Source of the DNA: an uncultured Eubacteriales bacterium | Lineage (GTDB): Bacteria > Bacillota > Clostridia > Oscillospirales > Oscillospiraceae | Reading direction: 5' to 3' | Assembly: GCA_900544945.1 (NCBI GenBank) | Contig: UQXG01000092.1 | Coordinates: forward strand, 1-9,548 | Length of the DNA: 9,548 nt | In this document: positions 1-6,549 of the stretch, piece by piece | Layout of the letters: every line of letters starts with the position of its first letter | How positions within the stretch are numbered: position 1 is the first letter of the stretch | Program-made: the position numbers and the translations under genes | Notes under the pieces: model-generated | Seen by the model: the letters and a program-made list of their open reading frames with translations, nothing else | What the model was told of the DNA's origin: nothing | Databases searched by the model: none

Positions 1-269
1 CTGCCAACGGCGGCAACGACACCATCTCCGCCGTCACCGCCATGGGCTACGACGCCTACTATGTGGCGCTGGAGGCCATAAAGAAGGCCGACTCCGGCGA
101 CAAGGCCGCCATCATGAAGGCTCTGCCCGAGGTCACCTACACCGGCGTTTCCGGCTCCATCGCCTTCGACGAGGTGGGCGACGCCGTCCGTGACACCGCC
201 TACATCAAGACCGCCAACACCGCCGACGGCACCTGGGCTCTGGAGACTGTCCAGACCGCCAGCAAATAA
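1..269 (+). CDS. livJ: Branched-chain amino acid ABC transporter substrate-binding protein, C-terminal part
   Basis: Only the last 89 codons are present; the reading frame begins at base 3 and stops with TAA at 267-269. The fragment reads as the C-terminal lobe of a type I periplasmic-binding protein of the Leu/Ile/Val family. It has the typical ANGGNDTISAVTAMGYDAYY segment, a run in which a candidate gene product is counted as a unit (ALEAIKKA, IMKAL), then the YTGVSGSIAFDEVGDAVRD stretch that precedes the last strands. In these proteins the two lobes close around leucine, isoleucine or valine outside the membrane and deliver it to the LivH/LivM channel. In a Gram-positive the protein would be a lipoprotein, but the N-terminus is outside the window, so that cannot be seen. 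The assignment rests on this fragment plus the complete livHMGF set directly downstream. The exact amino acid specificity cannot be read. Confidence 0.88.
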   Translation, partial: ANGGNDTISAVTAMGYDAYYVALEAIKKADSGDKAAIMKALPEVTYTGVSGSIAFDEVGDAVRDTAYIKTANTADGTWALETVQTASK

Positions 270-297
270 GCGTTTCCCTTCTCCTTACACTTCCTAC

Positions 298-319
298 GGC
301 GGGGGTTTCTACCCCCGCC
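298..319 (+). terminator. Hairpin after livJ (partial terminator or attenuator)
   Basis: GGCGGGGG (298-305) pairs with CCCCCGCC (312-319) around a 6-nt loop, 28 nt after the livJ stop. The tail is only mildly T-rich (TAAGGTCGTATTTTCC), so it may terminate part of the transcripts rather than all. That would leave more binding-protein mRNA than permease mRNA. The stem is seen directly; its function is inferred. Confidence 0.5.
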
Positions 320-340
320 TAAGGTCGTATTTTCCTGTTT

Positions 341-381
341 CCGGAGGAAAGCCGTCCAACACCTGCACGGCCTTCCTCCGG
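341..381 (+). promoter_or_regulatory. 15-bp stem hairpin between livJ and livH
   Basis: CCGGAGGAAAGCCGT (341-355) pairs with ACGGCCTTCCTCCGG (367-381) across an 11-nt loop, with one A-C mismatch. No T-run follows, so it is not a standard terminator. The left arm contains a GGAGGAAA motif that would be hidden in the stem. It could be an mRNA-stabilising or processing element that sets the ratio of binding protein to permease, or an intergenic repeat. It ends 44 nt before the livH start. Confidence 0.6.
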
Positions 382-425
382 GAGCAGTCGCCAGTCAAAA
401 ATGTAGAAGAACTGGAGGTTTCCCC

Positions 426-1331
426 ATGGATCAACTGCTATCCACGGAATATATTGTATCCATTCTGCTCAGCGGCATTTCCCTGGGCGGCCAGCTGGCA
501 CTGATTGCCATCGGCTATACCATGGTTTACGGCATCCTGCGCCTGATTAACTTCGCCCACGGCGATGTATTTATGGTGGCCGGTCTGCTGGGCATTTATA
601 TTTCCGCCACCCTGCCGATGTACATCGCAATTCCCGTCGTAATTGTGCTGACCATCGGGCTGGGCTTTTTCATTGAGCGGGCCGCCTACAAGCCCCTGCG
701 CAGCGCGCCCAGAATGTCCGTTATGATCTCCGCCATCGGCGTCAGCTATCTGCTGGAAAACACCGCCACCTACGTCACCGGCGGCCAGCCCATGACCTAC
801 CCCACCATCGAGCTGCTCAGCCGGACGGTGAATATCCTCGGCACTTCCACCAAGCTGGTGGTCATCCTGACCCCCATTCTGGTGCTGGTGCTCATCGTGG
901 CTCTGACCACCCTCATCAACCACACCAAAATCGGCATGGCCATGCGGGCGGTTTCCAAGGACTTTGAGACCGCCCGGCTCATGGGCATCAAGATCAACAG
1001 CGTCATTTCCATGACCTTCGTCATCGGCTCCGCTCTGGCGGTAGTGGGCTCCATCCTGTACTTCACCACCTACCCCGCCATCACCCCCACCGCCGGTGCC
1101 ATGCCGGGATTAAAATCCTTCGTGGCCGCGGTGTTCGGCGGCATCGGCTCCATTCCCGGAGCCGTCATCGGCGCCTTCCTCATCGGCATCTGCGAGACCA
1201 TCATCAAGGGTCTGCCCTCCAGCTGGAATGTGTCCGTGTTCTCCGATGCCTTCACCTTCGCGCTGCTGATCGTCATTCTCACCTGCAAGCCCACGGGTCT
1301 GTTCGGCGAGAAGGCCACCGACAAGGTTTAA
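426..1331 (+). CDS. livH: Branched-chain amino acid ABC transporter permease LivH
   Basis: A 301-aa inner-membrane permease, close to the usual length of about 300 aa for LivH. The family hallmark is at residues about 30-48: GYTMVYGILRLINFAHGDV, followed by a long hydrophobic series that fits about eight membrane helices. The C-terminal GGIGSIPGAVIGAFLIG block (near residue 240) is the conserved cytoplasmic loop that contacts the ATPase. LivH forms the translocation channel together with LivM. The start at ATG 426 is supported by GGAGG at 414-418 with 7 nt spacing. The gene follows livJ after a 156-nt gap with two hairpins and is separated by only 13 nt from livM, so it is part of one operon. 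Nothing looks truncated or frameshifted. Confidence 0.96.
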   Translation: MDQLLSTEYIVSILLSGISLGGQLALIAIGYTMVYGILRLINFAHGDVFMVAGLLGIYISATLPMYIAIPVVIVLTIGLGFFIERAAYKPLRSAPRMSVMISAIGVSYLLENTATYVTGGQPMTYPTIELLSRTVNILGTSTKLVVILTPILVLVLIVALTTLINHTKIGMAMRAVSKDFETARLMGIKINSVISMTFVIGSALAVVGSILYFTTYPAITPTAGAMPGLKSFVAAVFGGIGSIPGAVIGAFLIGICETIIKGLPSSWNVSVFSDAFTFALLIVILTCKPTGLFGEKATDKV

Positions 1332-1344
1332 GGAGGGAGAAGTT

Positions 1345-2568
1345 ATGAACAAATCCAATCACGCAAAGGACTTCCGGGCGGTGCTGTGCGTTGCCGCCCT
1401 GCTGGCTCTGATTATCGTTCTGGAGAACATCAGCGCCTGGATTCCCGGAATGCCTGCGGTTTTCCTCCCCACCAGCCAGCTGTTCACCGTGCTGAAAAAG
1501 GGCGCGGTTTACTCCCTGGTGGCCGTGTCCATGAACCTGTTGAACGGCTTTACCGGCCTGTTCTCTCTGGGTCAGGCGGGCTTCATGCTGCTGGGCGCTT
1601 ACACCTACGCCATTCTCACCGTTCCCATGGCCGCCAAGGAGCAGGTCTACTACCTGTACGGCGGCAGCGCGGTGAAATTCTCCCTGGTTGACCTGTTCCA
1701 GGGCATCTTCGGTGCCGCCGGCGCCGGCGGAGCCGTTGCCCTGATTCTTGCCGTGCTGGTGGGCATCCTTTGCGCCGGTCTGGTGGCCGCCCTGTTCGCC
1801 GCCGCCATCGGCACCCCGGTGCTGCGGCTGAAGAGCGACTACCTGGCCATCGCCACCCTGGGCTTCGCGGAAATTCTGCGAGCTCTGTTCCAGTGGCAGA
1901 CCCTGGGCCCCATCACCAACGGCGCCAACATGCTCAAGAGCTTCCCCACCTTCGCCGACTTCAATATTAAAAACGCCTCCGGAGACGTGGTGCTCCGGCT
2001 GAGCACCTTCGTGCCCTTCCTGCTGGCGATTTTGTCGATTGCCGTTATCGTCCTGCTGATTCACTCCTCCTACGGCCGTGCCTTCAAGGCCATCCGGGAC
2101 GATGAGGTGGCCGCCGAGGCCATGGGCATCAGCCTGTTCAAGCACAAGATGCTCTCCTTCGTCATTTCCAGCTTCTTCGCCGGAGTCGGCGGCGCCCTCT
2201 TTGCCATGTACGTCGCCAACGCCCAGGCCAAGGTCTTCACCTCCACCATGACCTATGAGATTCTGCTCATCGTGGTCATCGGCGGCATCGGCTCCGTGTC
2301 CGGCTCCATCATTGGCGCGTTCCTGTATGTGGCCTGCTCCGAGTGGTGGCTCCGGTTCCTGGACGCGGAGACCTACATCGGCTCCTTCAAGGTGCCTCTG
2401 CTTCGCAGCGGCTTCCGGATGGTGGTCTTCTCCGTGGTCATCATGATCATCGTCCTGTTCTTCTCCCAGGGCATTATGGGCGATAAGGAGCTGAAAATCG
2501 AGGGCATCGGCGGCTGGCTGAAAAAGTACAAGAAACCCAAGCCGGTTCCGGCGGAAAAGGAGGGCTGA
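1345..2568 (+). CDS. livM: Branched-chain amino acid ABC transporter permease LivM
   Basis: A 407-aa membrane permease, the second half of the Liv channel. The family core begins near residue 63 with MNLLNGFTGLFSLGQAGFM, followed by the SDYLAIATLGFAEILR block near residue 165. A late GGIGSVSGSIIGAFLY segment is equivalent to the ATPase-contact loop in LivH. The N-terminus carries an extra hydrophobic helix (residues about 12-34), and the C-terminus ends in a short hydrophilic tail rich in Lys, Pro and Glu, probably cytoplasmic. Residues about 90-135 form a longer loop plus Ala/Gly-rich helix than in the core family. The AGGAGGG site at 1331-1337 overlaps the last base of the livH stop codon, so translation is likely coupled. 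Complete and in frame. Confidence 0.96.
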   Translation: MNKSNHAKDFRAVLCVAALLALIIVLENISAWIPGMPAVFLPTSQLFTVLKKGAVYSLVAVSMNLLNGFTGLFSLGQAGFMLLGAYTYAILTVPMAAKEQVYYLYGGSAVKFSLVDLFQGIFGAAGAGGAVALILAVLVGILCAGLVAALFAAAIGTPVLRLKSDYLAIATLGFAEILRALFQWQTLGPITNGANMLKSFPTFADFNIKNASGDVVLRLSTFVPFLLAILSIAVIVLLIHSSYGRAFKAIRDDEVAAEAMGISLFKHKMLSFVISSFFAGVGGALFAMYVANAQAKVFTSTMTYEILLIVVIGGIGSVSGSIIGAFLYVACSEWWLRFLDAETYIGSFKVPLLRSGFRMVVFSVVIMIIVLFFSQGIMGDKELKIEGIGGWLKKYKKPKPVPAEKEG

Positions 2569-2571
2569 GCC

Positions 2572-3423
2572 ATGGAAGAGAAAATGGTTCTCCGGATGGA
2601 AAACATTACCATGCAGTTCGGCGGCGTGGTGGCCGTAAACAATCTTTCTCTGGACGTGCCCCAGGGGCAGATCGTAGCCCTCATCGGCCCCAACGGCGCA
2701 GGCAAAACCACCGCCTTCAACTGCATCACCGGCGTCTATCAGCCTACCAACGGCCGGGTGGAATTCATGGGGCAGACCATGATTTGCAGCCATCCCACAG
2801 GCAAAATGAAGAAAACCTACCTTGGCTCCGACAAGGACAAATTCGCCTCCGAGAAAATCGTGAATCCCACCCCCGACCATGTGGTACAGCTGGGCATCGC
2901 CCGAACCTTCCAGAACATCCGGCTGTGGAAGAGCATGACGGTCTTTGAAAACGTGCTGGTTGCCAAGCACATGCGGGCAAAGCAGAACGTGTTTTCCGCC
3001 ATTTTCCGACTGAATGCCAAGGAAGAAGCCCGGATGCGGGAGCAGACCATGGAGCTTCTGAAGGAGCAGGGGCTGGAGCAGTACAAGGACGAAATCGCCA
3101 CCAGCCTGCCCTACGGCCTTCAGCGTCGGCTGGAAATTGCCCGGGCTCTGGCCACGGAGCCGAAGCTGCTGCTGCTGGATGAGCCTGCCGCGGGCATGAA
3201 CCCCCAGGAGACCCAGGAGTTGGCGGATTACATTCGGGAAATCCGGGATAAGCACAACCTGACGGTGCTGCTCATTGAGCACCACATGGATCTGGTCATG
3301 AAGATTTCCGACTATATTTATGTCATTGACTTCGGCAGCGAGATCGCCCGGGGCGTGCCCAAGGACGTGCAGCACAACAAGCGGGTCATCGAGGCCTATT
3401 TGGGGGTATCGGAAGATGAGTAA
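2572..3423 (+). CDS. livG: Branched-chain amino acid ABC transporter ATPase LivG
   Basis: A 283-aa ABC ATPase that drives the Liv permease. Visible motifs are Walker A GPNGAGKTT (residues 39-47), the Q-loop at RTFQ (Gln114), the degenerate family-type signature LPYGLQRRLEIARAL (179-193), Walker B with LLLLDEPAAG (199-208) and the switch His in LLIEHHMDLVM (His237). The DEPAAGMNP and IEHHMD forms are typical of LivG rather than LivF. It is about 25-30 residues longer than my recollection of the roughly 255-aa enterobacterial form. The extra lies near residues 71-98 (Lys/Asp/Ser-rich, containing GSDKDKF) between the strand after Walker A and the Q-loop. AAGGAGGG at 2557-2564, inside the end of livM, supports ATG 2572; only 3 nt separate the genes. 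Confidence 0.96.
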   Translation: MEEKMVLRMENITMQFGGVVAVNNLSLDVPQGQIVALIGPNGAGKTTAFNCITGVYQPTNGRVEFMGQTMICSHPTGKMKKTYLGSDKDKFASEKIVNPTPDHVVQLGIARTFQNIRLWKSMTVFENVLVAKHMRAKQNVFSAIFRLNAKEEARMREQTMELLKEQGLEQYKDEIATSLPYGLQRRLEIARALATEPKLLLLDEPAAGMNPQETQELADYIREIRDKHNLTVLLIEHHMDLVMKISDYIYVIDFGSEIARGVPKDVQHNKRVIEAYLGVSEDE

Positions 3424-4123
3424 TATTCTGGAAATCCGGGACTTACAGGTTCATTACGGCGGCATTGAAGCCGTCAAGGGCATTTCCCTGGACGTGCCCC
3501 AGGGGCAGATCGTCACCCTGATCGGCGCCAACGGCGCGGGCAAAAGCTCCACACTGCGGGCAATTGCCGGTCTTGTCAAGCCCAGCGCGGGCACCATCAC
3601 CTTCCAGGGGGAGGACATCACCGGCAAGGATTCCAACCTGATCGTCTCCCGGGGCATCACCCTGGTGCCTGAGGGACGGCGGATTTTCCCGGACATGACG
3701 GTGCTGGAAAATCTGAAAATCGGCGCGTATCTGCGCAAGGACGACCTGACCGAGGACCTGAACTGGGTTTACGACCTGTTCCCCCGGCTGAAGGAGCGCT
3801 CCTGGCAGGCCGGCGGCACTCTGTCCGGCGGCGAGCAGCAGATGCTGGCCGTAGGGCGGGCGCTCATGAGCCGCCCCAAGGTCATTATGATGGACGAGCC
3901 TTCTCTGGGTCTGGCGCCCATCATCGTCCGGGGCATTTTCGACATCATCAAGGAGATCAACAAGCAGGGCGTGACGGTGCTGCTCATCGAGCAGAACGCC
4001 AACATGGCGCTGAAAACCGCTGACCTGGGCTATGTGATGGAAACCGGCCGGATCACCCTGACGGGCACCGGCGCGGAGCTTCTGACCAACGAGGCCGTCA
4101 AGGCCGCATACCTTGGAACCTGA
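3416..4123 (+). CDS. livF: Branched-chain amino acid ABC transporter ATPase LivF
   Basis: A 235-aa ABC ATPase, matching the usual LivF length, that pairs with LivG on the LivHM channel. Motifs are Walker A GANGAGKSS (residues 37-45), VPEGRRIFPDMTVLENL (84-100), a perfect signature LSGGEQQML (136-144), Walker B VIMMDEPSLGLAP (156-168) and the LivF-type LLIEQNANMALK, where Gln replaces the switch His, as is normal for LivF. The frame is open further upstream to 3320, but that extension only shadows livG in another frame and lacks family sequence. ATG 3416 gives MSNILEIRDLQVHYGG, the expected N-terminus. It overlaps the livG end by 8 nt with only a weak GGGGG-type ribosome site, so translation probably depends on re-initiation after livG. 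Last gene of the operon. Confidence 0.96.
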   Translation: MSNILEIRDLQVHYGGIEAVKGISLDVPQGQIVTLIGANGAGKSSTLRAIAGLVKPSAGTITFQGEDITGKDSNLIVSRGITLVPEGRRIFPDMTVLENLKIGAYLRKDDLTEDLNWVYDLFPRLKERSWQAGGTLSGGEQQMLAVGRALMSRPKVIMMDEPSLGLAPIIVRGIFDIIKEINKQGVTVLLIEQNANMALKTADLGYVMETGRITLTGTGAELLTNEAVKAAYLGT

Positions 4124-4145
4124 GTTCCGGAAAAAACAAACATTC

Positions 4146-4178
4146 GCCGCGCCTTCCATCCGGAAGGCGCGGCATTTT
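4146..4178 (+). terminator. Rho-independent terminator of the liv operon
   Basis: A perfect 12-bp stem, GCCGCGCCTTCC (4146-4157) with GGAAGGCGCGGC (4162-4173), and a 4-nt loop, followed by ATTTTGCGTCTTT. It begins 22 nt after the livF stop. The T-run is short but the stem is very stable. Confidence 0.85.
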
Positions 4179-4224
4179 GCGTCTTTCAAAGGGAGCCCGG
4201 TAGAATACATTTTCCTTTTCGCTA

Positions 4225-4253
4225 TTGTCTTTCCCTGTTCTCTGTGATAAGAT
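4225..4253 (+). promoter_or_regulatory. Candidate promoter for the first Ig-like protein gene
   Basis: TTGTCT (4225-4230) and TAAGAT (4248-4253) are separated by 17 nt, in a locally AT-rich stretch just after the liv terminator. The -10 lies inside the leader segment duplicated upstream of the second paralogue, where it reads TAGGAT (5369-5374). The -35 is not conserved in that copy, so the assignment is tentative. Confidence 0.4.
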
Positions 4254-4304
4254 AAAAACGGAAATAAAAGTCGAAGGAGGCTGTACTCCATCAAAAAAGT
4301 AATT
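4241..4304 (+). repeat. Duplicated leader, copy A, with a lost start codon
   Basis: These 64 nt align with 5362-5426 at about 85% identity: roughly nine substitutions and one single-base gap by eye. Both copies contain the ribosome site AAGGAGG and the string GGCTGTACTCCAT. In copy B the next codons are ATG AAA AAA GCA ATC, the start of the second paralogue. Here they read ATC AAA AAA GTA ATT. The start has therefore changed from ATG to ATC, and homology fades after about five codons. The active gene starts 59 nt further on, with its own ribosome site. Confidence 0.75.
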
Positions 4305-4348
4305 CAGTGTCCACAGACTTCGACATTTGGTAAACGAGGTGAAACACT

Positions 4349-5299
4349 ATGAAAAAGTTTCTAATCCTTCTGACATCCATCGCACTGCTGTGTAGTCTTT
4401 GCGGCTGTGCAAGTAGTGCCACAGAGGAAGCAACAGCACCGCACGAGACCACCGCTGCTGCCGCAGTCTCGACCTCCGGGCAAAAACTGCAATTGATCGT
4501 TGAGCCAACGGGAGAAATTGGATTTACCAGGGTTCCTGCGGAGCAGCTGGGAAAGGAAAAAGTGGATTTGGCATACGCAAGGCTTTCCGGGGTGAATATC
4601 ACCCTGGGCGGGAAGACCGAGCCTCTGGCGGATGCAATTCGTACCGGCAAGATCACCGGGGCAGAAATCTTTGCCTATGCCCGCATGGATGCGGAAAACG
4701 GCTTCTGCGAGGAAAGCTATTCCTCTGATATCGGCCTGACCCATTTTGTTTACGCCTATCCGGATTGCGCTCTGGAAATTGCCTATGATGTCCTCGAATC
4801 TCCCGACGGCAGACAGACGCTGATCAACGAAATCACCATCTGGGATACGGCAGAACACATCTCTTCCTCGGATCACTTCTATGTGGACGAGAGCAGCCGG
4901 TGGGGCTACTTCCTGGATCGGGAGGACTGGGGACTGGAATTCACGGTAAAGACAGTGACCCCGGAAAGCCTGACCGTCACCTATACCCAGAAGCAGGCTC
5001 AAGAACTGGATGAACTGACCTGCGAGGACTATATCATGTTTGCCGAGGTGGAGGGCGCTCGGGATGAATTCGTGACCCAGACCGGGCGGGATGCCCCCGG
5101 TTTTCCCATTGCCATCACCTCGGACGGCTCCGGCGAAATCACCTTCGACTGGTCTGAAACCGCCGGAAAGCTGAATCCCGGAACCTACTATGTGAGAATC
5201 GGCATCCGGGACAACTATGACCCGGAGAAGGTTCCCGCCAATGTGACGAAACGGTACAGCAAGCAGTCTTACTGCGTGGAATTTACCGTGGAGCCTTAA
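4349..5299 (+). CDS. Lipoprotein with C-terminal bacterial Ig-like domain, paralogue 1
   Basis: A 316-aa predicted lipoprotein. The signal peptide spans residues 1-19 with lipobox LCGC (cleavage before Cys20), followed by a Ser/Thr/Ala/Glu-rich linker to about residue 45. The middle part has NITLGGKTEPLADAI (83-97), a conserved Cys120 in GFCEES and ESPDGRQTLINEI (150-162). From REDWGLEF (191-198) onward it resembles the Ig-like domain common in clostridial surface proteins, with the usual GTYYVRIGIRDNYD near the end. It shares this layout and exact length with the next gene, so the two arose by duplication. Its role is unknown; it presumably sits on the outer face of the membrane. ATG 4349 is supported by GAGGTGA at 4336-4342, and a lipoprotein signal begins right there. 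Stop at 5297-5299. Confidence 0.85.
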   Translation: MKKFLILLTSIALLCSLCGCASSATEEATAPHETTAAAAVSTSGQKLQLIVEPTGEIGFTRVPAEQLGKEKVDLAYARLSGVNITLGGKTEPLADAIRTGKITGAEIFAYARMDAENGFCEESYSSDIGLTHFVYAYPDCALEIAYDVLESPDGRQTLINEITIWDTAEHISSSDHFYVDESSRWGYFLDREDWGLEFTVKTVTPESLTVTYTQKQAQELDELTCEDYIMFAEVEGARDEFVTQTGRDAPGFPIAITSDGSGEITFDWSETAGKLNPGTYYVRIGIRDNYDPEKVPANVTKRYSKQSYCVEFTVEP

Positions 5300-5315
5300 A
5301 ACGGCATATGCTATA

Positions 5316-5340
5316 GGCTCCCTTGAACATCAAGGGAGCC
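5316..5340. repeat. Perfect 11-bp hairpin between the paralogues
   Basis: GGCTCCCTTGA (5316-5326) and TCAAGGGAGCC (5330-5340) form a perfect stem with a 3-nt loop. It begins 16 nt after the stop of the first paralogue. No T-run follows, so it is a weak terminator at best. Its sequence matches the end hairpins of the MITE-like element at 6550-6720 (GGCTCCC / GGGAGCC), so it may be a solo end of the same repeat family. Confidence 0.65.
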
Positions 5341-5361
5341 TTGCGGGATAGCCTTCCTTTT

Positions 5362-5426
5362 TTCGTGATAGGATAAAAACAGAAATTAAAAGCCAAAGGA
5401 GGCTGTACTCCATGAAAAAAGCAATC
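5362..5426 (+). repeat. Duplicated leader, copy B, with functional start codon
   Basis: The intact counterpart of 4241-4304. It includes a possible -10 (TAGGAT, 5369-5374), the ribosome site AAAGGAGG, the GGCTGTACTCC spacer, and the ATG (5412) with the first codons of the second paralogue. Confidence 0.75.
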
Positions 5427-6362
5427 GGAATTCTGCTGGTTTGTCTGCTCGTCCTCAGCGCGTTCTTCCTGGGCAGGAGCCTGGGTTCGGCGGAAACAGC
5501 ACCGGAAGACGGCCTCTCAAAGCGGAATCTGCGGCTTTCCGCCACCACCGACCGGAATGAGCCGGACAAGGTCATCCCGCTGGCGCAGGGGAATTTCCCG
5601 GAAGCGCACTACTGGAGCGTGAAGGACGTGACCGTCCAGCTGGACGGCACCCGTATGCCGTTGGAGGATGCCCTCTGCGAGGGGCTGGTTACTGTGGACG
5701 ATGTGATTGCCAGTGCCCGGGAGGATGCGGCCAGCGGCCGGTGCAAGGAATCCTCCCAGTCCAAAAACGGTCTGGCGGTGTTCCGCTACCATTATCCGGC
5801 GTTTAACCTGCAATCCCTCTATGACATCTACGAAACCCCCGACGGCTGGCGGCACAGAATCACGGATTTTTCCGTTTACGGAATCGGGCGCGACCCCGGC
5901 TATTCCATCGGCTGGGACGAGGAAACGGGAGACCCCATCGACTACGAGGACTGGGGACTGACCTTTACGGTCACACAGCTCAGTGCCTCCGGCGCAACGA
6001 TTGAATGCGCCCAGTCCGGCGGCCAGCAGTTTGGCAAGCTGAATGTGGCCGGGCTGATGCTCTCCCGGAAGAATCCGGACACTCAGGACTGGGAGCGGGT
6101 GGAACCCCTGGATGCGAGCATCGGCGCGGATATCTACAAGGCCTATTCGGAGATCACCCCGAAGCCGGAGGATGATCTGGCCATGAGCGGGGCAAAGGAA
6201 CTGACTTACGATTTGGAAGCCATGTTCGGGCGGCTGACTGCGGGAGAATATGAGATCAGCCTGAAAATCGTTGATTGCTACGACGAGGCGGATGTGCCGC
6301 CCCTGTCCCGGAATTTCTACGATATTCAGTGGTATACGGTCAAGGAATTTACCGTCGAATAA
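5412..6362 (+). CDS. Membrane-anchored or secreted protein with C-terminal Ig-like domain, paralogue 2
   Basis: A 316-aa paralogue of the preceding gene. The N-terminus has one hydrophobic helix (residues about 4-20, AIGILLVCLLVLSAFFL) but no lipobox at a suitable place, so it is either an uncleaved anchor or an ordinary signal peptide. Shared landmarks are VTVQLDGTRMPLEDAL (73-88), Cys111 in GRCKES, YETPDGWRHRI (140-150), then EDWGLTFTV (179-187) and QSGG (201-204). The last two are typical of the Ig-like domain found in many clostridial cell-surface proteins. The C-terminus, with TAGEYEISLKIVDCYD, keeps the domain's final strands. AAGGAGG about 10 nt before ATG 5412 supports the start. Function unknown; the domain suggests protein or ligand contact outside the membrane. 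Stop at 6360-6362, followed by a terminator. Confidence 0.84.
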   Translation: MKKAIGILLVCLLVLSAFFLGRSLGSAETAPEDGLSKRNLRLSATTDRNEPDKVIPLAQGNFPEAHYWSVKDVTVQLDGTRMPLEDALCEGLVTVDDVIASAREDAASGRCKESSQSKNGLAVFRYHYPAFNLQSLYDIYETPDGWRHRITDFSVYGIGRDPGYSIGWDEETGDPIDYEDWGLTFTVTQLSASGATIECAQSGGQQFGKLNVAGLMLSRKNPDTQDWERVEPLDASIGADIYKAYSEITPKPEDDLAMSGAKELTYDLEAMFGRLTAGEYEISLKIVDCYDEADVPPLSRNFYDIQWYTVKEFTVE

Positions 6363-6389
6363 ACGCAAAACCAGGCAAAGAGAAACGAG

Positions 6390-6423
6390 CACCCTCCGGT
6401 TCCATTGAACCGGGGGTGTTTTT
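6390..6423 (+). terminator. Rho-independent terminator after paralogue 2
   Basis: CACCCTCCGGTTC (6390-6402) pairs with GAACCGGGGGTG (6407-6418), with one bulged T and a 4-nt loop, followed directly by TTTTT (6419-6423). It lies 27 nt after the stop codon and is a textbook form. Confidence 0.9.
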
Positions 6424-6429
6424 CGTTCG

Positions 6430-6542
6430 GGAGCACCAACGCCCCCCTTGTGTAAAGGGGGGTGCTCCGCGCAGCGAATCAAAATCTAGCAATTGCCAGT
6501 GGCAATTGCACAATAATGTATAGGTGGCACGGCGTAGCCGTG
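6430..6542. repeat. Cluster of nested hairpins (intergenic repeat)
   Basis: Gene-free sequence with three stems in a row. The first is GGAGCAC (6430-6436) with GTGCTCC (6462-6468), enclosing CCCCCC / GGGGGG. The second is GCAATTGCC (6489-6497) with GGCAATTGC (6501-6509). The third is CACGGC (6528-6533) with GCCGTG (6537-6542). Such dense pairing, together with a stretch beginning AATCTAGCAATTGCC, looks like a dispersed repeat rather than a gene remnant. No open frame here resembles a protein. Confidence 0.55.
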
Positions 6543-6549
6543 ACGGGGC

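Noticed and set aside
270..425. A riboswitch or T-box between livJ and livH
   Set aside because: The two hairpins are simple stems; no T-box sequence or known riboswitch core was found.
1279..3375. A 698-codon open frame on the - strand across livM and livG
   Set aside because: It is antisense to two clear ABC transporter genes, is rich in His, Gly and Gln as expected from reversed GC-rich codons, and has no ribosome site or family motifs.
3320..3415. A 32-codon N-terminal extension of LivF
   Set aside because: The extra residues shadow livG in another frame; family homology starts at ATG 3416.
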